64,000 nucleotides of DNA from Trametes villosa (lineage: Eukaryota > Basidiomycota > Agaricomycetes > Polyporales > Polyporaceae). Under the pieces are notes generated by a model. That model searched no databases. It saw nothing but the letters and a program-made list of their open reading frames with translations, and was not told the DNA's origin. Below are positions 34,380 through 46,639 of the stretch, piece by piece; positions within the stretch are counted from its first letter, which is position 1, and every line of letters starts with the position of its first letter. The stretch covers positions 6,844,001 through 6,908,000 of the forward strand of contig PUDQ02000001.1 of NCBI GenBank assembly GCA_002964805.2. The letters are read 5' to 3'. A program made the translations under genes and the position numbers.

Positions 34380-35536
34380 GTGAGCGTGCGAGGTGCTCCA
34401 AAAGGACCCGTCCGGCGTAGAGACAGATTATATACCCCCCTGGGCCCGTCTGCGGACACGATTGGGCCCAGGCCCGTACGCTTGCTCGCGTTTCCCCCTT
34501 GCCTGCCCCCCTTGCTACAGCCTTTATCTGGTTCGAGGTCCGGTACAGTGCTTGACTTCCCTCCGCGTCCCCCTACTCTCACCCCTACTACGCCTACCCA
34601 TACTGTTGTTACTACTACATACACCGTCTTTACTCCCCTTGTGTCGTGTTGCTCGCCCTGTTGTCTGTGATTGCTACTTGTGTTTTTGTTGTAGCGCGGT
34701 GCGTCCGCCGGCCGCATCGCGCGTGTATCTACGTTGGCCGCGGGCCGTTTACTGTCGCTGCTGATCGACGTCGACGTTGTGAGCGTGGTGTGAGTTAGCG
34801 GGAGCGAGGTGTGTGAACGCTGGTGGGGGCAGCGTGCTCGGGGAGGGATCGGGGCGAGCATTCGTCGTGCGGTGCGGCGGACACGGAGGCGAGGAGCGGG
34901 CGGGGCCGAGGGGAGGGACTCGAGGTTGGGGAATGAAAGGGATAGTCTGTACGGGCAGTAGGAGGTGTGCGCGCAGTGGTGTAGGAGGGGTGTTGTCGTT
35001 GTGTCGCAATATATCCAGTGCGCGTCTGCACAATGGGACTCGAACAACTGGCGGCAGTATGTCAGATCGAGCTCGTCCCTCGTATACCACTATGCGCGCC
35101 GCGCGTACGATGGGAGACATGGCACAGGGACGGCGCAGTGCGAGTTCGCGGCGGGGAGACATATTGGTGTCTGCCCAACGACACCCGAGGAGGAAGAAGT
35201 GACGAGGGAGCCCTGCTAGCTGAGTTCCGTGGTCTGTGTATTTATTCGACTGCGTTCCGCCCGCAAACTGGCCGTTCAGCCACCAGGGGGACGCAGCGCG
35301 AGTTCGCGGTCGGGAGAGACGCGGGCGCTTGAGAGAAAGGCGTTCAGTATGCTTGCCGCAAAAGGCAGGTCGCCCGCGCTTCTCTCGCCTCGACCACCGC
35401 CATCGCAAACCGGTGCGTCGCTACTTCGGACGTTCTGGCGTAGTAGAAAAACTCGATAGCGGGGGTTTATACGTACACAAGCGTTTTTGGTCCCTACGAG
35501 TGCACAAGAAATCGTCAAGAATGCCTCCGCCGGCCC

Positions 35537-36481
35537 TCAAAACTCGTCGATCTCGGACATCGCCGCTCCGCCCTCCAGCCCGGACGCAGACTCGATCTCG
35601 TCGAGGTCAGACCGAGCGTCGCCGCTAGTTTCGGCCACGTGAGACGACCGTACCGGCCTCAGCTCCCCAAGCCGCTCCTTCACCAGCCAGTACGCATCCG
35701 CCGGCTGCCCAGCGCCGCCCTCCGAGTCGAGAACGCCCGGCTCACTCTTGATGCCGTCCCGACGACGCTTCCGCGGCCGCTCGGGCTCGATGCCGCCGTC
35801 GTGCAGCGTCCCCATGTCCGACCGCTGCTCGTGCGCGCGGCCCGGTAGGTCGATGGACGGCTGCGTCGACGTCGCGAGCATACCGAGCACGTCGAGCGTG
35901 CCGGGGTGGTGCACGGTCGCCTCGACAACCGTCCCGTGCCCCCGCCTCACCTTCCGAGCCGCGTCCCCGCTCGCCTGCGCCGTCCGCTCCTCCTCCGCCT
36001 CCGACGTCTCCCCGACGAGGCCCGGGTTCGGGTGCACGCTCAGCGGGTCCCGCTCCGCGTCCGCGACGTCCTCGTCTGTCGCGCGCTCGAAGCACAGGAT
36101 GTGCTTGCGCCACGCGACGGACAGTGTCTTGATCGTCTTGACGCCACCGAGGAGCGAGCCGAAATTCGTGAATGGGATGTTGGCCGGCCAGCCGACGAGC
36201 TTCAGCCGGTGTCTGCGCACGATCTCGGCGTGCCCAGCCACGGTGTAGCTCATGCGCGCGTCGTCGTCGTTCGCCCGCCGCTCTAGGTACACGATCCGGT
36301 GAGTGCGCCGCTGCAGGAGACACGGTTCGAGATGCTCACTGAGGTCGTCCTCGACGTCGCCACGCAGCTCGTTCTGCATAGCCTCGCGCATCTTGCCGGC
36401 CTCGCTCTGCTTCTGCGTCTTCGAGGAGGCGACGAGGTCCTGGGCAGTGACGGGGACGAAATCGATGCGGCCGGTGGGCAT
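35537..36481 (-). CDS. Unknown 314-aa protein with GWPxxIPFxN motif, copy B
   Basis: Full-length 314 codons in one exon. It keeps the GWPANIPFTNF core and the basic RPRKRRR cluster. Against copy A it has SSHVAETSGDARSD in place of SSRADSASSDGQSD near residue 285, and GLEGGAAMSEIDEF at the end. The length is unchanged despite many substitutions in surrounding DNA, which suggests the frame is under constraint. It sits about 1.15 kb downstream of and convergent with cupredoxin-like copy B. Confidence 0.75.
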   Translation of the reverse strand: MPTGRIDFVPVTAQDLVASSKTQKQSEAGKMREAMQNELRGDVEDDLSEHLEPCLLQRRTHRIVYLERRANDDDARMSYTVAGHAEIVRRHRLKLVGWPANIPFTNFGSLLGGVKTIKTLSVAWRKHILCFERATDEDVADAERDPLSVHPNPGLVGETSEAEEERTAQASGDAARKVRRGHGTVVEATVHHPGTLDVLGMLATSTQPSIDLPGRAHEQRSDMGTLHDGGIEPERPRKRRRDGIKSEPGVLDSEGGAGQPADAYWLVKERLGELRPVRSSHVAETSGDARSDLDEIESASGLEGGAAMSEIDEF

Positions 36482-36719
36482 AGCAGAGGGTGGACGGCGG
36501 AAACGGCTCGGAGAGTGGGTGGGGACGGCTGCGGCCGTGCAGCGGAGACGGCTGGGTGTGGGGGGAAGCAGCGGGTTGGCGGGTGGCGCACCAGGATGGC
36601 TCGGGGCGTGAGGGAGGAAAGGCTCGGTGGGCGTTGTGTCAACGCGGCTCGGGGCGAGGGAAGGGTAGTCCGGGACGCAAGGACAGGACCACTCGGGGCA
36701 TCGGGCGGGAGGCGGGCTA

Positions 36720-39700
36720 CCTATAGGTGCGCGCGGCGCGCACAGTTCGACGGTGCGTCTCCTGACGTCCCCAGACAGGAAGGTCCTCTGCTCAACATAT
36801 CTCGTCCTACAGCGTCGCAGCTCTCACGGGCAGTGCCGGCGCCCGATCGTGAGCAGTACACGTTCGCGGGCAGGCGGGAACGCGCGCGCGCCGGGCGGCG
36901 GAGGAGACTGTTCGGCTGCGGGCTTTCGCTCGAGGTTGGGCGGGTCTTCCTACATCACACAGGTTTGTTATTCTGCTCTCGCCGCCTGCGACAGGCCTAA
37001 TCACTGAGAAAATCGTAGGGAATTGCGCAGGGAATCGTGGCGCAGAGCCTTGAGCAGCGTGCACAGGGCCGGGGCATCCTACTGAAGAGCTGCAGTGCTC
37101 CCGCGGGACGGTGACCCGAAGTACGCCGCTGTGACAGGTGAGCCCGTCCCTCCTTGCGTTCAGCGATTGCCTCGTTCGCTAGGCTCGCGTTCGCTTGCTC
37201 ACTCATTATTCTCCATTGCGACGGTAGGTCTATTCGCTCCTTGCGGCCTCCCGTATTGCTGATGTTCTGTGATTCACACAGCGCCCGCTGCAACCACAAT
37301 CCTTGGTTTATCGCCAGCATCATACGCCCCAGTGCCGGGCTTTCAGGTTTGCGACGCGCTCACACACCGTACGAGCTTCGTTCGGCGTGTGCAACACGTG
37401 TCAGGCTGACACTAAGTCAGTTTGTAGGTTATTCGCCCCGCTCGCAACTCTGTCCCAGTGGGGACTGAGGATAACCTCCGCGCTGCACTCCAAATCGGGC
37501 AGGCCGCCATCGCGCGGGCCGACATTAAGCTTCGAGGGACCGCGCACGTCGCGCCTTTGCGCCGTCGAAGCACTCACAACTTGAAGGTGAGCCTACCGCT
37601 TTGGGACGGTTGTGGGGTACATCTATTGACTTGTATCTGTAGAACGACGGCATCTCCAATAAGCTCACCACTCCGCGAACGTCCGGCTGACACCGGCCGG
37701 CATCCCCGCGCGGCGCCCGCACTGCGCCCACCCAGCAGCGAGCCGAATACACAGGAAACTCGCTAGTGCCACTCCTCCACGACTCGGCGCTGACCAGGGT
37801 CGATCCTGCAGACCGTCTTCTCACCGATCCGCCGCCACCGGAGAGGCACGCGCGCCCCAGATAAGCTGCTCGTCCCGTTTCTTGGAAGCTACACGCTGAC
37901 GCGGCGTGACGCCGTTCCCTCGAGCAGGGATCGTCCTCTGGGCCTCCTCTCTAGATCCCCGGTCGCGCGATCGCGCAGTATGCCGCGCACGGCGGGCCTG
38001 CGCGCCGCAAAGGCCGAAGCCCTGCGCTCGGTACCGCCCTGGACAACGGCTGGATGACGTCTGCCCCAGGAGTGGGGTTCCGGAGTGCAGCCCCGTTCGC
38101 CTGGCCGACGCTCGTCCCGCGGGCGTTCCGCGGCGAGGACGTGTATCCGGGCGTGAGCTTGCCGCTGGGAGGCTCTCCTGACCGTCCCTGCTGGGCTTCT
38201 CGGACAGACCACTGACGGCGGGAGCTGCCGCCTCGTACTGTGAGTCCTGCTTGCTGGCCCGCCCGTTGGCCGCTCCCCGGAACCGAGCTATCTGCATGGA
38301 CGCATCGCGCGTGCAACTAAGTTTCAAGGCGCCCCACCACGGCCCGTCTGCGCGCCGCGAACGTAGCGCATCATGGGCCCGGGGGCTATGCGGGCCAGCA
38401 TTGGGAGTACTAGTTCCGCATTCCGCTGCTTGCTCGGCCCCCACGCTCGCGTATTTCGGTGCGTCTGTGCAGCCTTATTGCACGTCCACTCACTGATGCG
38501 CCCGTCCTCACACCTCGTTTCAGAGGATGCTCCGCGTTCTCAGGGCGTGTCACCGTCCCCCCGCCCTCCCGTTCCGGATGTACAGATACTTTCAAGGTCT
38601 GGTATTCCCGGCCTGCCCGCGATGCTCGTGCCTCTGTCTCGGGTGCTCTGACATCTCCGTCTCCAACAGCACAGGCCGTCCGAGGCGGCACGAATCGCGC
38701 GGCGGAATGCGTGAACCGAGGCCGACATCTCTGGTCACTTGAAGGTGTGCCAGACGACGTAGTGTATAGATTTTGTATGATCTACTCTGCATCGCGCTTG
38801 ACACCTGCGCAGGACGTCCGACTCTCCAGCACGCAATGGTGTGTTTGTCCTCGCGGGCCCGGTTATGCGCCGCCGCCGTCTCGCGGCACGGATGCAGACT
38901 GCCCGCTGCGTGCGCATGCGCCGTGCAGACGGTGCCGAACACTGTACTAGCTGCAGTCCAGAGCCGGGGCACTCGGGGCACCATCGGCGGAGGCCATGTG
39001 CTTCCTTCTCCGGTGAGTCTACATCCGCCGTGTCCGAATATGAGCACAAGCACGCCGCACGCCATTGCTCATGCCGATTGGCCTGCAGTTGGCAAGCACG
39101 ATAGTGGAGTCTGCAGCAGGTCACGCGTAGTGGACCGGGGGGAGCGGTGCACGGCGTCCCTGGCTTCCGAAGCCGCTTTGCGTGGACGTCCGCACACCCT
39201 TCGCGTCCGACCATGGTGCTGCCGACGGGCCGGCGCCGTGTATGGTCACGGTGAGCCTCGATTCCTCTCCGCCCACGCTGTTCCGTGCGAGCTATTAATA
39301 TTCGTTGCAGCTTCCCAGCAGCAGGAGCCGCACAGCGCGATGGTCCGACGCCGCGCTCGAACCGGCTGGTGGTAGTCGCGAGGGTGGCATCGGACTGCCG
39401 TGGAAAGACAGGACTGTACCAGTCGGTTCGGTGGGGTGCGCGTGCACGGTGCGGTCGAAGGCAAACGGATCCCCCGCGTCATGGGTGCGAGGTCGGACAT
39501 GTAGGTTGCTCGACAAATATATTTTGGCATCGAGAACGTATCGTACATCGGCGGCGCGGCGCGGGGGTGGGCGCATGCCCTCGCTCTGCAGCTCGCAGGA
39601 GGCACAACACCTGCATGGCCCCGATGTCCGACGAAGCGAGCGCGGCAAAGGCGAACACTCACCTTCCATCCGGGCGTGTCTCCTGTCGCGGGGCACGTTG

Positions 39701-42564
39701 GGGACGGCGTCGTGCCCAAATCTGAGATGGCGGCGGGGAAGGTGAGCGGCGGAGGACGACGCACGGGGACGGCGAGAGCTCGGAAGCGAGGAGTACTTGC
39801 CTTTGACATCTTCGCCCGGCCATGGCCCATGGGCGCGATCGTAGGCCGCACGCGTGTGGCTTCCTTGAAAATCGTTCAGCGAACGCTCTGGCACCCTCGC
39901 CTACCTGCATGGAATTTCTGAGTTATCCTTACTCGTCCGTCCCGCTGTTCTCGTCTGCGCCGTCCGTGTTTCATAGCGCGCCACCCTCATCATCGAGCTC
40001 CCATCCCGAAGCAGTGGGACACCCCGTCCAGCACAGCGAATTACCGTGCTGCCCAAACCCGGCGTCGACGGGGCCTCCCTCTGCCCGCCGGCCGCCACGC
40101 GTTGTCGTAAATCGGTACGCCACTTCCTCGATGAGCGTGCGGCATGCTCTCTGATTCGATCCCCCCAGCGCGCACACGAGGGGACGCGGTCGCGGTCGGG
40201 CGGGTCGTGCAGGGCGAGAGCGCGTGCATCCAGAGGCGCGGTGCGTGCCTGCGACGGGATAAGCTCAATGCGAGGAGTCCGTACGTCCCTGTGTCGGCTT
40301 TGTACGCGTCGTGAGCGGGCGCGCGCCGCTGCGCTCTTCCGCATGCTGTCTGGCAGCGCACGCCCCATCGCTGCGGGCGCGGGCGAGGATGTTCGCCCTG
40401 GGTCCCGGGAACGTCGTCGTCGACGTGCTTTCATCGACGGGCTTCCCAGGCCCGCGCACGCCGTTACCCGTCTCCCGCCCGCTGTACGTGATGGGCTCTT
40501 CTCGCGGCGAGGCGGTCGAGCGCACCTGTGTGACTGGCACATCCGTCGGCGGGCTCGGCGCACCTCCCTCCCGCCCGCCGTCGCTTCCCGAGTGTACACT
40601 TGTGACCTTACAGCGCCGCGCGCACGCCTCCGCCCCAGACCGTCTGCGCACGCGCCGAGTCCCGACGCCTCGCACTCGCCCGCCCTCCGTCTGTGCGCGC
40701 GCGCGCACCCCGGATCGGCGTCCACACCGCCTGCAACTTGCAGCTCCGCGCGCAGTACGGGGAGCGTGGTCGGGCGTCGGACGAGACATGCATGAGGGAG
40801 CGAGGGAGCGAGGACGCGAGCGGCTGAGGCCGGCCAGTGTTCCGGGGACGACGGGGCGCACCGCGGAGGCGCGAGATCTCGGCGGTCGTCAAGCGGTGGA
40901 CGCGGGCGCGGGCGCGGCGCGACATGATGCCACTGCCAGGGCGGGTGCCGTGCTGCTACTCGGCTGGGCGGACGGAACGGCGATGGGCGCAGTGTCACTG
41001 TTCGTCCGCAGCGCGATGTGCACAGTGCAGCCGCACGGCGAGGCTGCAGCACGCAGAGCGCAGAACGCAGAACATGTTCGGATATCCGGATACCGTGTGT
41101 GCACACCTGTTCTGCAGGCCGACGTGCGTGGGAGGACGTTCTCGAAGACTGGAGTCGCACCCGAACCGTCCGATTGCTGAGCGCGGCGAGCCCCAGTGCG
41201 CTCGAGCCTGCGTCGACGCCGGCGCCGGGGCAAGAAGCAGGACCACGCTCTCGAGGAGCTTAGGCGGCGCCAGTATGCGCGAGATGTAATATTTCTACAT
41301 ATCGGGGGACGGAGGAGATAAGGGCGACAACTACAGAGGAAGACGCACCGCCGAGGCGGGGTGTCGTGCGCAGCGCGGAGCGAGTGAGGGCGCAAGACGC
41401 CAGACGCTTGAGTCTGCGGCAGGGGAGAGGGCGCGCGGTACCGCAGAGGGGGAGCACCTGTCCGGCGCGCTCACCGCGCGCCGTGTGAGGGCGCGGGGCC
41501 GTTCAGAAAGCGCTACTGCGCCGTGCAATAGCTAGATAAAGACTCTGCGCACCTGTGTCTTGGCCCTCCGCGCGCCGGGGAGCGGTGTGCGAGCGGCACT
41601 CAGACTGTCCAAATCTCGGGCGCCTGACTGAGCTCGGGCGGAACGCGAGCCTGTCTCGCCCGCACCGTCCGCCACACGCCGACGGCAGCTTGGGGATGTC
41701 TGACAAGCACACGGTGGACGTCGGGCGAGCCGGTGTGCGCTTTGTGGGAGCGTTCTGTCGAGCGCAGCGGGGGCCATCGGCGGAAAGGGCGGGAGGGCTC
41801 CTGCCAAACTTGGTAGTATCGATCCGCGCACGAGTGGAATGGCGGGGCGATGTGGTGGGATGCCAAATAACTGAAACCGGAGGCGGTCGCACTGAGCGCG
41901 CGAGGTGGGCGAGGGACTTGGGCGCGAGCGGCGCCTTGTTCCGTCCACAGCAAGCTCGGAAGGCCGCGCCCCGGTTCGCGGCCGAGATAGCACGCACGGG
42001 GAGTCTCTGACGTGCGTGCCGCACCGTTTCCGCGACGATGCGAGGACCGATGCGGCTTCTATACGCGAAAAGGCGGAGACTCGCTACCAACCGCGGGCGA
42101 AGTGAGCAGGATCTTGAGGCAAAAAGGCAAAAGGCGCACATTCTGACCCACTACTCCAGGTTCCGGGCCGATGTCGGTGTCTGTCGGAAGGAGGCGCACG
42201 CAGGGAGTGCATAGACGCACTTCGTAGGGGTGTCCGGCGCGGCGGAGGGCGGGAAACGGGCGCGGGCAGCAGGGCGGGGACGCAAGCAGGCGACCGCAGC
42301 GGGATTTGGGCGCGTTGGAGGCAGCGAGAGAGGACTCAAAAGCGAGGGACGCGTGTTGGCAGGGGAGAGAGCCGCGTCGACGCACGGCGCAAGAGCAGCG
42401 AGAGACAGCCCGCGTCCCCGCCCACACGCGCGCGAGAGCGGCGGACGGGCGCTTGGGGCGGGACGCGGTAGCCAATGGGAGGCGAGGGCGCGGCCATGAC
42501 GTCGTCGATCGGGCGTGCGCTTGAGCGAGGATGCAGTCGCAGGGCGGGACAGTCTGCCTCTTGG
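36720..42564. other. Conserved non-genic module of unit B
   Basis: Same module as in unit A, without the TIR elements found there. Much closer to unit C than to unit A, for example at 36720-37100 where B and C are nearly identical. Frames that are open in A are shifted here, such as the segment starting at 39305, where a 5-bp deletion changes the frame after about residue 80. Confidence 0.5.
42472..42504 (+). promoter_or_regulatory. CCAAT and CRE-like boxes of cupredoxin-like copy C
   Basis: CCAAT at 42472-42476 and TGACGTCG at 42497-42504, 218 and 193 bp ahead of the start codon with nothing inserted. Copy D has the same arrangement, so this is probably the ancestral promoter. Confidence 0.45.
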
Positions 42565-42689
42565 CTCAGAGGCCACCACGGCTGCAGCGGGCGGTTGTGC
42601 AGTCCTTGTGCTCGCGCTCGCCCTTCTACGCCCGCCGTCGGCCTCTTCTCTACCATCACCGTCTCTCTTCGTCCACCAGGTCGTTCAGA

Positions 42690-44097
42690 ATGCGCGCCTT
42701 CGCCCTCGCTGCCGTCGTAAGCATCCGTCTCTTCCATTCACGCGTCCCGGAAGCGGCTGTTGATCTCTTCTCACGCGTACATCCAGCTCTCCGCGGTCGT
42801 CGCCGCCTCTGCCAAGCAGATCGTCATCACAGTCGGTGCAAACACCACCGCCAACGCGAGCACCATCTTCCAGCCCGCGGAGGTCACTGCCAACATCGGC
42901 GACGTCGTCCTCTTCAACTGTGAGTATCCGCAGTGTCCTCGAGTGTCTTCAGTGCGGCTCGTGTGAGGAGGGCGCGTGCATGCATCAACAGGTGGCATGG
43001 CGCGCCTTCTCTCTTTCGCGCCGCGGCCGTAGCAGGAGAGGATTTTGCCGCCGTGCTCGGAGCCGCACATTCAGACGGCGCACGGACCGATAGCGTAGCC
43101 GAGGGTAGTGCCCAGGGCTGTCGGGGCTCCCAAGGCTATATTTTGCCTCGTCCAGGATGTCCCGTCGGCCATGTTCCAAACATAACCCCCCGGCACTATC
43201 GCCCGTGCGCACCGGCTCTTCGGCATCTGTCCGCGGTGCGAGGGCGGGGCTTCATTTGCCTTCGTGCTTCACCTGGTATCCCCGTGGCGTGCGTGCTCCT
43301 CGTATGGAGCATGCCCTGGCCTTCGGGACGCGTTGTTAATATATGGGAAAAATCGTCATACTTGAGCTTCCTCCGTCGGCCGGGCGAGGAGCCTCGGGTT
43401 GCGAAAACAAGAGAAAAGCTGCGGGTTGTTTCTCTGGCGACGCGATCATGTGACTTGTAAAACCTAGTTGCACTCCTCCTGCGCGCCCTACCCAAGCGTG
43501 CCATCCCGCCTCCCCAAAGTCCCGTACCGACCACCCACTAACACGCCCCCCTCCCCTAGTCACCCAGGGGAACCACAGCGCGACGCAGTCGACGTTTGCG
43601 TCGCCCTGCATCCCCGCGCACGACACGAACAGCACGATCAACGGCTTCAACTCGGACCTGCGCCCGACGAACAACGGGACCGCGATCACGAACCTGCCCG
43701 TGACGATCACGACGAACGACACGATCTGGTTCTTCGACATCGCGACGTGCGCGGAGGGCGGCGTCGGCGGGATCAACGTGAACGAGTCGAGCACGGAGAC
43801 GCTCGATGGGTTCATCGTGAGTCGCCCCTTCCTCTCCCTTCCCCTTCCCTTCGCTTTTCTTTCGCCCACCCCCACGTGAGCGCTGACGGGGGAATATAGC
43901 GCAACGCGATCCGGCTGAACGGCACGGCGACGTCGACGTCCGCGTCCGCGTCGGCGACCGCGCCGAGCGGGACGGGCTCCTCGCGCCCGTCCGCGTCCGC
44001 GAGCGCGACCGGCGCGGGCCACAACGGTGCGGAGCGCGCGGCGGCGGCGGTGGTCGGCGCGGCGCTCCCCATGGCGCTCGTCGCGTTCCTGCTCTGA
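42690..44097 (+). CDS. GPI-anchored cupredoxin-fold secreted protein, copy C
   Basis: Exons 42690-42716, 42787-42919, 43560-43816 and 43900-44097 give 204 aa. The signal peptide starts MRAFALAAV instead of MRSFALAAV. The mature part is almost identical to copy A, including the Asp/Thr/Gly replacements at the copper-ligand positions. The last intron is the shortest of the family (83 bp with 43817-43899) and ends in a TAG acceptor. The promoter is intact, making C and D the best candidates for expressed copies. Confidence 0.9.
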
Positions 44098-44661
44098 GCG
44101 CCTCCAAAAGGACACGCTGGCTAGAGACAGATTATATACCCCCTGGGCCCGTCTGCAGACTTGACTGGCCTGGGCTCGTACGCTTGCTCTTTGCCCTTTC
44201 CCCTGCCCCCCTGCCCCCTTGCCATCTCATGTGGTTTAGAGGTCTGTGGTACAGTGCTTCCTCCGCGTCCCCCTACTCTCACCCCTACTACGCCTACGCC
44301 TACTGCTGTTACTACTACATACACCGTCTTTACTCCCCTTGTGTCGTGTTGCTCGCCCTGTTGTCTGTGATTGCTACTTGTGTTTTTGTTTTTGTTGTAG
44401 CGCGGTGCGTCCGCCGGCCGCATCGCGCGTGTATCTACGTTGGCCGCGGGCCGTTTACTGTCGCTCCTGATTGACTGTGGGTGAGAGAGTGAGCGGGTGT
44501 GAGTTAGCGGGAGCGATGTGTGTGAACGCTGGTGGGGGCGGCGCGCTCGGGGAGGGATCGGGGCGAGCATTCGTCGTGCGGTGCGGCGGACACGGAGGCG
44601 AGGAGCAGGCGGGGCCGAGGGGAGGGACTCGAGGTTGGGGAATGAAAGGGATAGTCTGTAC

Positions 44662-44918
44662 GGGCAGTAGGAGGTGTGCGCGCAGTGGTGTATGTACGGG
44701 TGGTTGGAGGGTGGTAGGAGGGTGGTAGGAGGGCAGTAGGAGGTGTGCGCGCAGTGGTATATGTACGGGTGGTAGGAGGGTGGTAGGAGGGTGGTAGGAG
44801 GGCAGTAGGAGGTGTGCGCGCAGTGGTGTATGTACGGGTGGTTGGAGGGTGGTAGGAGGGTGGTAGGAGGGCAGTAGGAGGTGTGCGCGCAGTGGTATAT
44901 GTACGGGTGGTAGGAGGG
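44662..44918. repeat. 69-bp-period G-rich minisatellite
   Basis: GGGCAG starts at 44662, 44731, 44800 and 44869, an exact 69-bp period with 3.7 copies. Each unit contains runs of GGGTGGTAGGAGGG that could fold into a G-quadruplex. Units A and B have only a single short version at the matching place (about 21760 and 34955), so the expansion happened in C after duplication. It lies between the convergent ends of the two genes. Confidence 0.9.
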
Positions 44919-45457
44919 GTGTTGTCGTTGTGTCGCAATATATCCAGTGCGCGTCTGCACAATGGGACTCGAACAACTGGCGGCAGTATGTCAGATCGAG
45001 CTCGTCCCTCGTATACCACTATGCGCGCCGCGCGTACGATGGGCGACATGGCACAGGGACGGCGCAGTGCGAGTTCGCGGCGGGGAGACATAGTATTGGT
45101 GTCTGCCCAACGACACCCGAGGAGGAAGAAGTGACGAGGGAGCCCTGCTAGCTGAGTTCCGCGGTCTGTGTATTTATTCGACTGCGTTCCGCCCGCAAAC
45201 TGGCCGTTCAGCCACCAGGGGGACGCAGCGCGAGTTCGCGGTCGGGAGAGACGCGGGCGCTTGAGAGAAAGGCGTTCAGTATGCTTGCCGCAAAAGGCAG
45301 GTCGCCCGCGCTTCTCTCGCCTCGACCACCGCCATCGCAAACCGGTGCGTCGCTGCTTCGGACATTCTGGCGTAATAGAAGAACTCGACAGGGGGCGTTT
45401 ATGCGTACACAAGCGTTTTCGGTCACAAGAAGTTGTCAAGAACACCTCCGCCGGCCC

Positions 45458-46402
45458 TCAAAACTCGTCGATCTCGGACATCGCCGCTCCGCCCTCCAGC
45501 CCGGACGCGGACTCGATCTCGTCGAGGTCAGACTGACCGTCGCCGCTAGTTTCGGCCACGTGAGACGACCGTACCGGCCTCAGCTCCCCAAGCCGCTCCT
45601 TCACCAGCCAGTACGCATCCGCCGGCTGCCCAGCGCTGCCCTCCGAGTCGAGAACGCCCGGCTCGCTCTTGATGCCGTCCCGACGACGCTTCCGCGGCCG
45701 CTCGGGCTCGATGCCGCCGTCGTGCAGCGTCCCCATGTCCGACCGCTGCTCGTGCGCGCGGCCCGGTAGGTCGATGGACGGCTGCGTCGACGTCGCGAGC
45801 ATACCGAGCACGTCGAGCGTGCCGGGGTGGTGCACGGTCGCCTCGACAACCGTCCCGTGCCCCCGCCTCACCTTCCGAGCCGCGTCCCCGCTCGCCTGCG
45901 CCGTCCGCTCCTCCTCCGCCTCCGACGTCTCCCCGACGAGGCCCGGGTTCGGGTGCACGCTCAGCGGGTCCCGCTCTGCGTCTGCGACGTCCTCGTCTGT
46001 CGCGCGCTCGAAGCACAGGATGTGCTTGCGCCACGCGACGGACAGCGTCTTGATCGTCTTGACGCCACCGAGGAGCGAGCCGAAGTTCGTGAATGGGATG
46101 TTGGCCGGCCAGCCGACGAGCTTCAGCCGGTGTCTGCGCACGATGTCGGCGTGCCCAGCCACGGTGTAGCTCATGCGCGCGTCGTCGTCGTTCGCCCGCC
46201 GCTCTAGGTACACGATCCGGTGAGTGCGCCGCTGCAGGAGACACGGTTCGAGATGCTCACTGAGGTCGTCCTCGACGTCGCCACGCAGCTCGTTCTGCAT
46301 AGCCTCGCGCTTTTTACCGGCCTCGCTCTGCTTCTGCGTCTTCGAGGAGGCGACGAGGTCCTGGGCAGTGACGGGGACGAATTCGATGCGGCCGGCGGGC
46401 AT
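45458..46402 (-). CDS. Unknown 314-aa protein with GWPxxIPFxN motif, copy C
   Basis: Full-length 314 codons. Close to copy B: the same GLEGGAAMSEIDEF end, with SGDGQSD like copy A at residue 285-291. The start region reads SEAGKKREAMQNEL against SEAGKMREAM in A and B. The core motif and basic cluster are unchanged. This is the last copy; unit D ends before reaching this gene. Confidence 0.75.
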   Translation of the reverse strand: MPAGRIEFVPVTAQDLVASSKTQKQSEAGKKREAMQNELRGDVEDDLSEHLEPCLLQRRTHRIVYLERRANDDDARMSYTVAGHADIVRRHRLKLVGWPANIPFTNFGSLLGGVKTIKTLSVAWRKHILCFERATDEDVADAERDPLSVHPNPGLVGETSEAEEERTAQASGDAARKVRRGHGTVVEATVHHPGTLDVLGMLATSTQPSIDLPGRAHEQRSDMGTLHDGGIEPERPRKRRRDGIKSEPGVLDSEGSAGQPADAYWLVKERLGELRPVRSSHVAETSGDGQSDLDEIESASGLEGGAAMSEIDEF

Positions 46403-46639
46403 AGCGGAGGGTGGACGGCGGAAACGGCTCGGAGAGTGGGTGGGGACGGCTGCGGCCGTGCAGCGGAGACGGCTGAGTGTGCGAGGAAGCAGCGGGTTGG
46501 CGGGCGGCGCACCAGCCTGGTGGCTCGGGGCGTGAGGGAGGAAAGGCTCGGTGGGCGTCGTGTCAACGCGGATCGGGGCGAGGGAAGGGTAGTCCGGGAC
46601 GCAAGGACAGGACCACTCGGGGCATCGGGCGGGAGGCGG

